NCBI RefSeq assembly: GCF_014193655.1
Contig: NZ_JACHZQ010000002.1
Coordinates: 248,001-312,000, forward strand
Origin: Rhizobium sp. BK313
GTDB lineage: Bacteria; Pseudomonadota; Alphaproteobacteria; Rhizobiales; Rhizobiaceae
Direction of reading: 5' to 3'
DNA: 64,000 nucleotides
Shown: positions 44,296-53,602 of the stretch, piece by piece
Numbering within the stretch: position 1 is the stretch's first letter
Layout of the letters: every line of letters starts with the position of its first letter
The notes under the pieces: generated by a model
The model's input: only the letters and a program-made list of their open reading frames with translations
The model's database searches: none
What the model was told of the DNA's origin: nothing
Made by a program: the position numbers and the translations under genes

Positions 44296-44826
44296 GCGCA
44301 TTTGACCGCAAGCGTGGAATATGGATTGCATTGTTTGCTCTGGTTGGCCGGTTCGACCGCGCCGTTGAGCAGTCGCGACCTGGCTGAATTCCAGGGCATC
44401 TCGCCGAGCTTCGTAGCAAAGATCTTCCCGAAGCTCGAGAAGGCCGGGATCGTACGGGCGTCGGAAGGGGTGCGCGGCGGATATCTGCTCGCCAGAATGC
44501 CCGAGGATATCAGCATTCTGGAAGTCGTCGATGCGATCGAGGGTAAGAAGCCGCTATTCGATTGCCAGGACATTCGTGGTCGTTGCGCCGTATTCGGTGA
44601 CCGGCCGCCCGGTTGGGCGACGGCAGGCGCGTGCGCGATCCATGCGGTGATGCTGCGTGCCGAGAAGGCTATGCGTGACTCGTTGGCCAGCCAGACGCTG
44701 GGAGATGTGGCGCACATCCTCGACCGAAAGGCGCCACCTGATTTTTCGAACGACGTTCGCGATTGGCTTGGCGACCGGATCAAGTCTCGTGCCCGCAAGC
44801 CGTCAAGGCGCGAACTGTCGTCTTGA
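44293..44826 (+). CDS. Rrf2-family transcriptional regulator
   Basis: 177 residues. The winged helix is typical: ASVEYGLHCLLWLAG, SSRDLAEFQGISPSFVAKIFPKLEKAG split over helices 2 and 3, and the wing ASEGVRGGYLLAR. Cysteines at 91, 98 and 114 (FDCQDIRGRCAVFG and GACAIHAVM) occupy the place where IscR, NsrR and RirA bind an iron-sulfur cluster, though the spacing (C-x6-C-x15-C) is wider than in NsrR. It may sense nitric oxide, oxygen or iron. A start at 44257 is ruled out because it would put the palindrome in the coding region. Autoregulation is likely. Confidence 0.88.
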   Translation: MAHLTASVEYGLHCLLWLAGSTAPLSSRDLAEFQGISPSFVAKIFPKLEKAGIVRASEGVRGGYLLARMPEDISILEVVDAIEGKKPLFDCQDIRGRCAVFGDRPPGWATAGACAIHAVMLRAEKAMRDSLASQTLGDVAHILDRKAPPDFSNDVRDWLGDRIKSRARKPSRRELSS

Positions 44827-44920
44827 AGACAGCCGAAGACAGACAAACCTCAGAAGACCAATCTTTTCCAGCCTCAGCCGGACGGCTGAAACGTGTCACG
44901 TCCGGCGGGAAAAAGGGGGG

Positions 44921-45070
44921 ATGGCAATGAAACGAGAAATCATCATCGCCGGTGCGGGATTTTCTGATTTGCCGGCCGGGATAAGGGCTATTGGCAGCAG
45001 GAATAATGGTAGAGTCGCAGCAAGGCTTTTGATGGTTCCTGGCTTGCCGACTGCGGAGGCAAGCTCATGA
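44921..45070 (+). CDS. Short frame with Rossmann-like N-terminus, probably a gene remnant
   Basis: 49 residues from ATG 44921 behind AAAAAGGGGGG. It begins KREIIIAGAGFSDLPAGIRA, which looks like the FAD-binding start of a flavoprotein monooxygenase, but the dinucleotide motif is altered (GFSD for GFSG) and nothing of the remainder is left. The stop overlaps the start of the following FixJ-like regulator as ATGA. It may survive as a leader coupled to that gene. Confidence 0.4.
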   Translation: MAMKREIIIAGAGFSDLPAGIRAIGSRNNGRVAARLLMVPGLPTAEASS

Positions 45071-45717
45071 CCGCGCTCACCTCCGACACAGATCGCCCAC
45101 TCGTTCTCATCGTCGATGACGACGACGATGTGCGGGATTCGCTTCAGGAGCTCATGTTGTCCGTGGGTCTCGACGTCTGCTGTTTCGCCTCGCCGCGCGA
45201 ACTGCTGGAATCGGAGCTTCCCGAGCGACCCGGCTGCCTGGTGCTTGACGTCCGCATGCCCGGATCAAGCGGCCTCGACCTCCAGCATCAACTCGCTTCA
45301 AGGGGCAACCCAAAGCCCATAATCTTCCTCACCGGCCATGGAGATATTCCCATGACGGTCCAGGCGATGAAAGCTGGAGCTATTGATTTCCTCACAAAAC
45401 CGTTTCGAGACCAGACCCTGCTTGATGCGGTGATAGCTGGTATCGAGCGCGATGTCGCGCAGCGGGCACAAGCCGAGACGATCATGCAGCATGTCGGGCG
45501 GTTCACGTCGCTGACGCCACGCGAACGGCAGGTCCTGCGCGAAGTTGCGCACGGCCGCCTCAACAAGCAGATCGCCTTCGAACTCGGCATCAGCGAGATC
45601 ACCGTCAAGCTTCACCGCAGCAATGTGATGCGCAAGATGCAGACAATTTCCGTCGGCGAGCTTATCCGCGCCTGGGACACCCTGCCTGTCGATCTTCGCG
45701 AGAAGTATCAACCCTAA
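45067..45717 (+). CDS. FixJ/NarL-type response regulator
   Basis: 216 residues. Receiver domain (10-125) with the acidic triad start VDDDDDV, phospho-acceptor Asp61 in LVLDVRMPG, threonine in LTGHGD and lysine in LTKPFRD. Output domain (about 145-205) is a LuxR-type helix-turn-helix: LTPRERQVLREVAHGRLNKQI and ISEITVKLHRSNVMRKM. It should bind DNA when phosphorylated. The nearby PAS histidine kinase (46215-48473) is the likely partner. It overlaps the preceding short frame by four bases. Confidence 0.92.
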   Translation: MTALTSDTDRPLVLIVDDDDDVRDSLQELMLSVGLDVCCFASPRELLESELPERPGCLVLDVRMPGSSGLDLQHQLASRGNPKPIIFLTGHGDIPMTVQAMKAGAIDFLTKPFRDQTLLDAVIAGIERDVAQRAQAETIMQHVGRFTSLTPRERQVLREVAHGRLNKQIAFELGISEITVKLHRSNVMRKMQTISVGELIRAWDTLPVDLREKYQP

Positions 45718-45805
45718 ACCTTGGTATGGTTACAATGTGGAGCGGATTCAGCGAAACCTTAAGATGGCGGCCTAGGAAGCCGCGGCAGCAACAAAGGCTA
45801 TTTAT

Positions 45806-46222
45806 TTGTTCGGTGCGCCTGTCATTGCAGTCGTTGAAGACGACGACGCCATGCGAGAAGCCCTCTCCGATCTCCTTCAGGTTCTCGGCCTGCCGTGCTG
45901 TACCTTCGATCGTGCTGAATCCTTCCTGGCGGCCCATGAAAAATTGGCCTTCGGCTGCCTTATCAGCGATGTCCGGCTACCCGGTATCAGCGGGCTGGAT
46001 CTGCTGCAGCGCCTCAAAGAGATGGGCTCGACCATGCCCGTGATCATCACCACGTCTTATACGGATACAAGCATTCGATCCCGCGCCTTGGAAGGCGGTG
46101 CATATGTCTATTTGACCAAGCCATTTGCCGACGAAGTCCTTCTAAAGCATCTGAACTCGGCGCTGCGCTCGAAAATTCCGCCTGGCGAGGTGAACAGACA
46201 GGAGGATGCGCCCGATGGCTGA
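45806..46222 (+). CDS. Single-domain response regulator
   Basis: 138 residues with only a receiver domain: EDDDAMREAL at the start, Asp55 in LISDVRLPG, serine/threonine in ITTSYTD and lysine in LTKPFAD. There is no output domain, so it may act as a phosphate sink or relay between the kinase and the FixJ-like regulator. The start appears to be TTG 45806 behind AAAGG; no ATG fits. Its last eight bases overlap the kinase start (ATGGCTGA), indicating coupled translation. Confidence 0.88.
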   Translation: MFGAPVIAVVEDDDAMREALSDLLQVLGLPCCTFDRAESFLAAHEKLAFGCLISDVRLPGISGLDLLQRLKEMGSTMPVIITTSYTDTSIRSRALEGGAYVYLTKPFADEVLLKHLNSALRSKIPPGEVNRQEDAPDG

Positions 46223-48473
46223 AATGGCGGCAAGACGGGTTCCGGTTTACGAGAGCGATGCTGCTTCGAACATGGAACCAAGCATGGAACTGGCCGATCT
46301 TGCGTCGGAAAGCGTGGTGGTCTTCGACCTCGTCGGTACCATTCGATACTGGAATCCGGCGTCCGAAAGGCTTTACGGCTGGCCAGCCATCGGTTCGATC
46401 GGACGCAGCATTACAGACATGTCTTCTAACGCAGAGTTGCACGTCGGGCAGTGGCGCACGCTTTTGCAGGAAGGCACCTGGGCGGGCCAGGTCGAACGGC
46501 GCACGTCGTGGGGAGGCCACGTCATTGCGGCCGTGAGGCAGACCGTGAGGTGTAACGCCGAAGGCCGGCCCTGCGACATAGTCGAGTACGGGCGAAATGC
46601 CAACAAAGAGCCGGATCAGTCTTCCGTGGCCGATGTCGGCCTGCACCGCCTCGCCGCTAGCTGGGAACTTAACACCTCACGCGTCCGCCCGCTTCTCGAG
46701 ACGATCGGGGACCTGATCAGCCGGGGCTTGGTCGCCGATCTGGCGCAGCGACCGGATTGGACCGATGAACTTTTGGAAGGCACGCGCATCGTCAATGTCA
46801 ATGAACGGGCCGCGCATCTTGTGGGCGCCTATGCCGGCCGCGCCGGGATGATCGGCCAGTCCGTCGGCGCCTTCTGGCCACGCGTCGGCCGTGGCGTGCT
46901 TGCCGAACTTATCGCGGTCGTGGCAACGGGCCGCTCATGCGGCGCCACCTGCATGCGCAAACTTGCCTCCGATGGAATACTGCGCGATCCCGTCGTAACC
47001 GCTTGGCGATCCGAGGCGCAGAGGTGCCGAGATACGGTGTTCGTGGCCGTCAATGGTGCGGCTGACGACGACCGCTCCTTCTGGTATCTGCGCGCCAGCG
47101 AGGAGCGCTATCGCAAATTGATCCACCACTTGCCGACCGCCTTGCTGCAGGTCGATGCCAGTCGCATGGGACAGGTGTTTGGAGAACTGAAAGCCGGCGG
47201 CGTCAACGATCTGGACGTCTATCTGGACGATCACCCGGAACTGATCGACTTTGCCAATGGCGCCGTTCGCGTGACCGACGCCAACCAGAAAGCGGTGGCA
47301 CTCTTCAACGGAACGACGCCCGCCGACTTCGTCAGGCCTGTCGGCTTCCTGTTCGCGGCATCTCCCGAAACGGCCCGAAGGGTCATGGTCGCGCGCTTCG
47401 AAGGAAGACGTAGTTACTCAGAAGTCATGAAGGTTCGAACCTTCGACGGCCAGGCCGTAGACGTGCAGCTGTCGGTGACCTATCCGGCATCGCCGGAAGG
47501 GCTTGATGTTACACTCATCGGCCTGGAAGATATCACCGAACGGCTTCGAACGGAGCGACGGCTTCGCCAGCTCGAGACCGACTTCACACATGCCGCGCGA
47601 ATATCCATCCTCGGCGAGCTCGCAACGTCCATCGCGCATGAGGTCAACCAGCCTCTGTCTGCGATCGTGACCAATGGCGAGACCAGCCTCCGATGGTTGT
47701 CACGCAACGATCCGAACATAGTAAAGGTCTGCCAGCTCACGACGCGGATAGTGTCGAGCGCGCGTCGCGCGAGCGATATCGTCAAGCGCATTCGGGGGAT
47801 GGCGGCGAAGCAAGAACCGGTGTGGGCTCCGCTCGACCTGAACGAGGTGGTCGACGAGGCGCTATTGTTCGTCCGCCACGACATCGAGGCCAGATCGATC
47901 TATCTGTCGGCGAGGCTTGCCGCTGACCTTCCCAAAGTCTTGGGAGATCGGATCCAGCTGCAGCAGGTAATCGTCAATCTCCTCGTCAACGGCATCCAGG
48001 CCATTGCGCAGGGAGACGGTTCGTTGCGGCGGATCGATCTTAGCACCAGCAGCGAGGATGGCGATACGGTCGTATTCTCCATTCACGACAGCGGCTGTGG
48101 GATCGCTGCTGGCGACCTTGATCGCATCTTCGATTACTTCTTTACGACGAAGGATGGAGGCGTCGGCATCGGACTGGCCGTATGCCAGTCGATCGCCTTG
48201 GCGCATGGCGGGAGCATCCGGGTGTCGAATCATCCGAATGGCGGCGCGCAGTTCCGGTTCTCGCTGCCGACGCAGTCTGCCCGGCAGTCTTTGCCTGAGC
48301 TCGCCAACGACCCGGCGGAATATACGCCTCAAATGCGAGCGTCGGCAGCTGCCATTGACTTTGAAACCGTTCGCGCTGATCGCTTGTTCCAAGATCGCGG
48401 CGCCACAAGCCAAATATGTGAGGCCGGCGGGAGGCAGTCCGATGAGATGCGGGCTGGACTGCCTCCCGCCTGA
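46215..48473 (+). CDS. PAS-domain sensor histidine kinase
   Basis: 752 residues from ATG 46215, with CAGGAGGATGC upstream; the earlier ATG 46206 is too close to that ribosome site. No membrane segments, so soluble. A PAS domain lies at about 20-130 (VVVFDLVGTIRYWNPASERL), a poorly conserved region follows, then a second PAS-like domain (about 340-440). The kinase part has a DHp helix with the phospho-accepting histidine in IAHEVNQPLSAI, and an ATPase with N box QVIVNLLVNGIQAI, G1 DSGCGI, F box FDYFFTTKDGG and G2 GVGIGLAV. Domain order resembles FixL-like kinases, but no heme-binding residue can be identified. Confidence 0.9.
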   Translation: MAEMAARRVPVYESDAASNMEPSMELADLASESVVVFDLVGTIRYWNPASERLYGWPAIGSIGRSITDMSSNAELHVGQWRTLLQEGTWAGQVERRTSWGGHVIAAVRQTVRCNAEGRPCDIVEYGRNANKEPDQSSVADVGLHRLAASWELNTSRVRPLLETIGDLISRGLVADLAQRPDWTDELLEGTRIVNVNERAAHLVGAYAGRAGMIGQSVGAFWPRVGRGVLAELIAVVATGRSCGATCMRKLASDGILRDPVVTAWRSEAQRCRDTVFVAVNGAADDDRSFWYLRASEERYRKLIHHLPTALLQVDASRMGQVFGELKAGGVNDLDVYLDDHPELIDFANGAVRVTDANQKAVALFNGTTPADFVRPVGFLFAASPETARRVMVARFEGRRSYSEVMKVRTFDGQAVDVQLSVTYPASPEGLDVTLIGLEDITERLRTERRLRQLETDFTHAARISILGELATSIAHEVNQPLSAIVTNGETSLRWLSRNDPNIVKVCQLTTRIVSSARRASDIVKRIRGMAAKQEPVWAPLDLNEVVDEALLFVRHDIEARSIYLSARLAADLPKVLGDRIQLQQVIVNLLVNGIQAIAQGDGSLRRIDLSTSSEDGDTVVFSIHDSGCGIAAGDLDRIFDYFFTTKDGGVGIGLAVCQSIALAHGGSIRVSNHPNGGAQFRFSLPTQSARQSLPELANDPAEYTPQMRASAAAIDFETVRADRLFQDRGATSQICEAGGRQSDEMRAGLPPA

Positions 48474-48563
48474 TTGTCCGAAGACGCCGACCCCGTTCCA
48501 CGAAAGATGCCCGACCAGCAAAGGGCGGGTGGTCGGCTGGCCGCCAGCGCCATTCGATGCCGG

Positions 48564-49526
48564 TCAGCGGGCGGCAAACACGTTGCGCAGATAGCCAATT
48601 GCCTGGCCGACTGCCGCACGCACGGCCGGAGTTTGCGCGATCGGATTCAACATCATGAAGTCGTGGATCGTGCCGTTGTACCGGAGCGAAGTGACGCGGA
48701 TACCGGCCTGTGCCAACTTGCGCCCGTAGGCTTCGCCTTCATCGCGCAGAACGTCGTTCTCATCGACGAGCAGAAGCGTTTGCGGAAGGCCGCTCAATTG
48801 TTCGAGAGAGGCATTCAGCGGTGAGGCATGGATATCGCCGCGCTTCGAGACATCCGGCAGATACTGGTCCCAGAACCAGGACATCGCCTTCTTCGTAAGC
48901 CACGGGCCATCGGCAAACTCTGTGTAGGAACCGGTCGACATCGACGCGTCGGTAACGGGATAGAAGAGCAACTGGGCGACGATCTTAGGTCCGCTGCGCT
49001 CTTTCGCCATGAGTGCAACAACGGCGGCCATGTTGCCGCCGACGCTGTCTCCGGCAATCACCAGCCGGTTGGGGTCGGCGCCAAATTCGGCCGGGTGTTC
49101 GGCAACATATTTTGCGACGGCATAGCTCTGCTCGATTGCCGTCGGATAGCGGCTTTCAGGAGAGCGCTCGTAATCGACGAAAACGATGACGGCATTGGCG
49201 CCGACCGCCAGCTCGCGGATCAGCCGGTCATGTGTCTCTTTGTCTCCGATCACCCAGCCGCCGCCATGGACATAGACCACGACCGGCAATATGCCCTCGG
49301 CCACGGCAGGCCGCACCACACGGATCTTCGTACGCCCGTCGGGCCCGACATTCAGGACGCGATCCTGGCTGGCGACGTCGAGCAAGGGAACTTTCACCGA
49401 TTTCTGCACGTCAGAGAGAACAGCACGCGCAGCGTCGGGGGTAAGCGTGTGGAGCGGCTGCGCGCCCACGAGGCTATCGACAAATCCCTGGGTCGCAGGT
49501 TCGAGAATCTTGGGGTCAGAGGACAT
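48564..49526 (-). CDS. HSL-family esterase/lipase
   Basis: 320 residues from ATG 49526 (AAAGGAAA upstream). Hormone-sensitive-lipase group of alpha/beta hydrolases: oxyanion motif YVHGGGWVIGD, nucleophile serine in AGDSVGGNMA, acid in LVDENDVLRDEGE and histidine in TIHDFMMLNP. It lacks a signal peptide. Likely cleaves short-chain esters; no physiological substrate is evident. Divergent from the NmrA-like gene, with 330 bases between that contain no other gene. Confidence 0.9.
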   Translation of the reverse strand: MSSDPKILEPATQGFVDSLVGAQPLHTLTPDAARAVLSDVQKSVKVPLLDVASQDRVLNVGPDGRTKIRVVRPAVAEGILPVVVYVHGGGWVIGDKETHDRLIRELAVGANAVIVFVDYERSPESRYPTAIEQSYAVAKYVAEHPAEFGADPNRLVIAGDSVGGNMAAVVALMAKERSGPKIVAQLLFYPVTDASMSTGSYTEFADGPWLTKKAMSWFWDQYLPDVSKRGDIHASPLNASLEQLSGLPQTLLLVDENDVLRDEGEAYGRKLAQAGIRVTSLRYNGTIHDFMMLNPIAQTPAVRAAVGQAIGYLRNVFAAR

Positions 49527-49853
49527 AGCGTTTTCCTTTGGATAGATCGCCATTGGTTGAGAGCGTCCCGACTTGCGCAGTCGCTCCGGGCCGCCATGTG
49601 CCCACACTTGGCACTCGTTGGCTATCTGCACGCACGACGAGCCCAGCCCATGCTGGTAGTCGCGAACCCGGGCTCGTTTTGACCAGGATTGCCAATCGAC
49701 TGATGTAGGCGGCCTACACTTTGGCATGATGTGGCCAATGCTTCCGTTCGATAGGCTCGCGCGCCGGGCTGGCGCATTCTCTGCGGCATTGGTCATGACC
49801 ACCGCAAGAGCAACGCAATTTAAAACGTAAGACCGCAAATCGGGAGATTGAAC

Positions 49854-50615
49854 ATGAAAATCGTTATTATTGGCGGGACAGGCCTTATCGGATCAAAGAC
49901 GGCGGAGAGGCTGCGCAAGAAGGGTCACGAAGTGATCGCGGCCTCCCCGAATACGGGGGTTAACACCATCACCGGCGAAGGGCTGGCCCAGGCCCTTGCC
50001 GGAGCGCAGGTCGTGCTTGATCTGGCGAATTCGCCATCTTTCGAGGACAAGGCCGTTCTGGAGTTTTTCGAAACTTCCGGCCGAAATCTGCTCGCTGCGG
50101 AAGCGGCCGCCGGCGTGAAGCACCACATCGCGCTCTCGGTCGTGGGGACCGAACGTCTACCGCGCAGCGGCTATCTGCGCGCCAAGATGGCCCAGGAGAA
50201 TCTGATCAGGAAGTCCGCAATCCCCTACACCATCGTTCACTCTACGCAGTTCTTCGAGTTCTTGAGTGGCATCGCTCAGTCGGCAACGGTTGGTGACACC
50301 GTGCACCTGCCAGCCGTCAATTTTCAGCCCATCGCCTCGGACGACGTCGCCGATGTCATGGCCGACGTGGCGCTGGCTCCGCCGGCGAACGGTATCATCT
50401 ATATCGCCGGGCCTGAACGGGCGCGCTTCACTGACATGGTCGCGCGGTTCCTGAAAGCGAGCAACGATCCGCGTAAGGTCGTTGCCGATCCTCACGCCCT
50501 CTATTTTGGCACGGAGTTGGACGACGGCTCGCTCGTCCCAGGTGAAGGGGACAACCCGCGCATAGGCGCCATCGGCTTCGACGATTGGTTCAGCCGATCT
50601 GCTCGCAAGAACTGA
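49854..50615 (+). CDS. NmrA/SDR-like NAD(P)-binding protein
   Basis: 253 residues; CGGGAGATTGAAC precedes ATG 49854. Atypical short-chain dehydrogenase with the Rossmann motif IIGGTGLIGSKTAERL. There is no YxxxK catalytic pair at the expected place; the helix after LSVVGTERLPRSGYLRAKMA contains a Y-x3-K-like GYLRAK. Proteins of this kind either reduce quinones or flavin-like small molecules, or only sense NADP. The C-terminal half (FTDMVARFLKAS; GAIGFDDWF) is usual. It is followed by an exported cupin, 73 bases downstream, likely in one operon. Confidence 0.82.
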   Translation: MKIVIIGGTGLIGSKTAERLRKKGHEVIAASPNTGVNTITGEGLAQALAGAQVVLDLANSPSFEDKAVLEFFETSGRNLLAAEAAAGVKHHIALSVVGTERLPRSGYLRAKMAQENLIRKSAIPYTIVHSTQFFEFLSGIAQSATVGDTVHLPAVNFQPIASDDVADVMADVALAPPANGIIYIAGPERARFTDMVARFLKASNDPRKVVADPHALYFGTELDDGSLVPGEGDNPRIGAIGFDDWFSRSARKN

Positions 50616-50688
50616 CAACGAGGAGCGCCGAGGCCTGGTTCGCCACCAGGCTGGGCCTTCTCATCCGTTCTCACATTGGAGATTTCAC

Positions 50689-51090
50689 ATGATTAGGACA
50701 TTCCTCGCTGCGATGGCACTGGTCGCCGCTTCCGTCACGGGGGTAGCGGCCCACGACGACTCCGTCAAACTCGTCTACGATCAGGCGCTGCCGAACGTGC
50801 CCGGCAAGAGCATGAAAGTCGTGCTCGTCGAATATGAGCCGGGTGGTTCTTCGCCTGCTCATACTCATCCGAACTCCGCCTTCATCTACGCCACGGTTCT
50901 TGAGGGAGCGGTTCGAAGCAAGGTCAATGACGGGCCGGTAAAAACCTATCGTGCCGGCGAAAGCTTTTCGGAGTTTCCGGGCGATCATCACGGCGTCAGT
51001 GAAAATGCCAGCAAGACGAAGCGTGCTCGCCTGCTTGCCGTGTTCGTTGTCGACACGAATGAGACCAACCTGACGACCTACGAGAAATGA
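50689..51090 (+). CDS. Exported cupin protein
   Basis: 133 residues. Signal peptide (FLAAMALVAASVTGVAA) followed by a single cupin barrel with metal ligands in SSPAHTHPNSAFIYATVLEG (two histidines) and FSEFPGDHHGVSENAS (histidines). It probably binds a metal in the periplasm; its enzyme activity, if any, is unknown. TTGGAGATTTCAC precedes the ATG. Cupin plus NmrA-like oxidoreductase is a frequent pair in rhizobia. Confidence 0.85.
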   Translation: MIRTFLAAMALVAASVTGVAAHDDSVKLVYDQALPNVPGKSMKVVLVEYEPGGSSPAHTHPNSAFIYATVLEGAVRSKVNDGPVKTYRAGESFSEFPGDHHGVSENASKTKRARLLAVFVVDTNETNLTTYEK

Positions 51091-51509
51091 GTTCAGCGCA
51101 AGGAGGCGATTGCTCCGCATAGTTCAGCCGCTGCGCGGCGGCCTTTCTTTTCGGGCATGTGCGGGTGACTTTGCCTGAATGTTCATGTGGTTATTCGGTT
51201 TCAACACTGTTTCGGGCGCTGCCAATGCCAAGTTGGGCATGGAGAAGGCAGCGCTCAGCTGACACTTGCTGGCCAGATCGACGTGGCGCCCGACTGCGGC
51301 GCCACTTCGATCGAGTTCTTCTGTCGCCGAGAGCTACATCGAAGTTGCGAATGTTTCTTTTTACAGCACCGATCCAGGCCGTGCGGTTCCGGACGCTTTC
51401 CACATTTGGCGAGCGTTTGAACCGGCTGCTTGTCACGACTGGCCTGGGCACCGAATTCCCCGTCGAAGCCTCGAATGAAACGTTGATTGCCGCTGCTCTG
51501 GAGGGCGCT
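51091..51509. other. Non-coding spacer upstream of the CBS gene
   Basis: About 420 bases. A long frame reads through in line with the CBS protein, but its composition (many Arg, Ser, Cys, Trp) is not protein-like. No repeat or promoter element is convincing. One 27-codon ATG frame at about 51181 has no supporting features. Confidence 0.4.
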
Positions 51510-51947
51510 ATGCGCATCGGACAACTAGACTCAATGACATCGGCTCGCCTGATGGTGATCGATGTCAACGCCACGCTGCAAGCTGCGGCCGTCTCGCTTT
51601 CCAACCCTGGAATAGGCTTGGCCGTGGTGAGCACCGAGAATGGGAAGGCGACAGGCGTACTCAGTAAATCCGACCTCATCCGCCACCTTACGTATCGGGA
51701 ACCGGCAGAGGCCTCGGTCGTAACGCTCATGAGTCGGAATATCATCTCCTGCGATCCCAGCGACGACCTCTGTGCCGTCTGGCGGGTCATGGTGGCGCAG
51801 CGGCTCAAAAACATGCCGGTGCTTGGCCCTGATTCAAAGCCTCTTGGCGTTCTTGATATCCGCGACGCGATGAAGGTGCTCTTTGAACAGGAACAACTCC
51901 AGGAGCACATGCTCGCGGACTACGTAGCGGGAGTTGGCTACAGATAG
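51510..51947 (+). CDS. CBS-domain pair protein
   Basis: 145 residues from ATG 51510 behind CTGGAGGGCGCT. It consists of two CBS domains: MTSARLMVIDVNATLQAAAV with GVLSKSDLIRHLTY, and LMSRNIISCDPSDDLCAVWR with KPLGVLDIRDAMKVLF. Such stand-alone proteins bind adenine nucleotides and adjust the activity of enzymes or channels. It ends 140 bases before the channel gene with a cyclic-nucleotide-binding domain, so a functional tie is possible. Confidence 0.87.
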   Translation: MRIGQLDSMTSARLMVIDVNATLQAAAVSLSNPGIGLAVVSTENGKATGVLSKSDLIRHLTYREPAEASVVTLMSRNIISCDPSDDLCAVWRVMVAQRLKNMPVLGPDSKPLGVLDIRDAMKVLFEQEQLQEHMLADYVAGVGYR

Positions 51948-52084
51948 CCGAGCCCTGAGTTGAGCTGCGCACTGAAACAGAGATCTCGGGCGAAGACTAG
52001 CTCGGGCTGCGCGCATCCCACCAAGCCGCCCGGCTCGCAAATACTGAAACTGTTCCAAATGTCGGGTCAAAATCGGCCTGTCAT

Positions 52085-53602
52085 GTGCGCCACGAGATGA
52101 TCATCATGCTGCAGACAAATCTTGAAGGACTCGCGAACGCTCCTCTTGCCTGGCTGATCGTCCTCGAGCTGGCTGGAATAGTCGTATGGCATTTGATCCC
52201 GCGCTGGCGCGTGAACCTCCGGCTTGTCGTCGAGATTGCGTTCTTTGCTGCGATGACCGCCGTTCTCATCAACAGCGACATCTCGCCCATCCGCTTTCAA
52301 GGCTACGGACTTGAAGACGTCCGCGCCTTTATCGTCATCATGGCGAAATTGCTGTGGTGGCTTCATCTCGCATGGGCCATCATTGGCTTCGTGCGCATCT
52401 ACCTGGTTCTGGAAGGGAAGCCGAACGAGGCCCGCCTTCTGCAGGACATCGTCGTCGGGCTCGTATATCTTTGCGTTACCCTTTCGGCTCTGGCCTTCGT
52501 GTTTGGCGTTCCGATCGGAACGCTGGTCGCCACGTCAGGCGTTATCGCAATCGTCCTCGGTTTGGCGCTGCAAAACACGCTCGGTGACGTCTTCTCGGGC
52601 ATCGCTCTTACTCTCGGGCGCAGCTACTCCCTGGGTGATTGGATTCTTCTTGCTGATGGAACGGAGGGACGCGTTATCGCCAGCAACTGGCGCTCAACAC
52701 AGGTTCTTACTGGAGCGAACAACGTCGTCGTTCTGCCCAATAGCGCCCTCGCCAAAGTCGGCCTGACGAACGTCAGCCAGCCCAATGAAACGCACCTCCT
52801 CAAAATGACGGTGCGCGTCGCACCCACGCGCATGCCTTCGATCATCGAGGACGTTATGCAGGCGGTTTTGGCGGGCTGTAATTCGATCGTCAGGGAGCCT
52901 CCTCCACAGGTGGCATTGAAGAGCTTGGACGCCGCTGCCCTCGAAATCGAACTGCAGTTCCAGGTAACGAACCCATCGCTGCGGACGATAGCCCGAAACG
53001 AGGTGATCGATCTGTTTTATCGCCATTGCAAATCCGCAGGATTGCTGCTGGCGGCGCCGCCGTCGGCGATCGCACTTGTGAACGGACTTCCGACGGAGGA
53101 GGACGCCAAGCCGCCTGAAATAACACCGCTTGGCCTCATTGAAGCGATTCCGATTTTCTCCGGTCTGACGAGGTCCGAAAAGGAACGCCTGGCGCAATCG
53201 AGTGCGGTCCGCGAATTTCAGAAGAACGATATCATTGTGCTTGAGGGGCAAATGCTTCCCTCGATGATGATTATTCGCGCGGGCATTGTCGCAATGCGGT
53301 ATGGCGAGGTGGAGCGGCGACGGCTTTCGCCGGGGGACTTCTTCGGCGAAACCGGCTTGCTTGCCGGGATGGGTGAAGTTTGCACACTGCAGGCTCTCAC
53401 CCGTGTGACCGTCTACGAGATCGATCAGCAGAGCTTCGCGCCGCTGCTCGAGGCACGCCCGGCCATCGCAGAGGAGATAGCCGCGAGACTCTCCGCCCGG
53501 GCCGAGTACATCCGAAATCTATCCCTTCCGATAACAGCGCAGGCGCGGGGTCAAATCGCTTTCCTGAAGGCGATACGGACGATCTTCGGCGGCCGACATT
53601 GA
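52085..53602 (+). CDS. MscS-type channel with C-terminal cyclic-nucleotide-binding domain
   Basis: Up to 505 residues. The first 170 contain four or five membrane helices; the pore-lining helix is in the segment GVIAIVLGLALQNTLGDVFS, followed by the MscS beta domain (GDWILLADGTEGRVIASNWR; VVVLPNSALAKVGLTNVS). From about residue 350 a cNMP-binding domain follows (IPIFSGLTRSEKERLAQSSA, IIVLEGQMLPSMMII, LSPGDFFGETGLLAGMGEVC). The phosphate-binding cassette has GEtG in place of GEmA with no following arginine, so nucleotide binding may be altered. GTG 52085, ATG 52097 and ATG 52106 are all possible starts. Confidence 0.9.
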   Translation: MRHEMIIMLQTNLEGLANAPLAWLIVLELAGIVVWHLIPRWRVNLRLVVEIAFFAAMTAVLINSDISPIRFQGYGLEDVRAFIVIMAKLLWWLHLAWAIIGFVRIYLVLEGKPNEARLLQDIVVGLVYLCVTLSALAFVFGVPIGTLVATSGVIAIVLGLALQNTLGDVFSGIALTLGRSYSLGDWILLADGTEGRVIASNWRSTQVLTGANNVVVLPNSALAKVGLTNVSQPNETHLLKMTVRVAPTRMPSIIEDVMQAVLAGCNSIVREPPPQVALKSLDAAALEIELQFQVTNPSLRTIARNEVIDLFYRHCKSAGLLLAAPPSAIALVNGLPTEEDAKPPEITPLGLIEAIPIFSGLTRSEKERLAQSSAVREFQKNDIIVLEGQMLPSMMIIRAGIVAMRYGEVERRRLSPGDFFGETGLLAGMGEVCTLQALTRVTVYEIDQQSFAPLLEARPAIAEEIAARLSARAEYIRNLSLPITAQARGQIAFLKAIRTIFGGRH

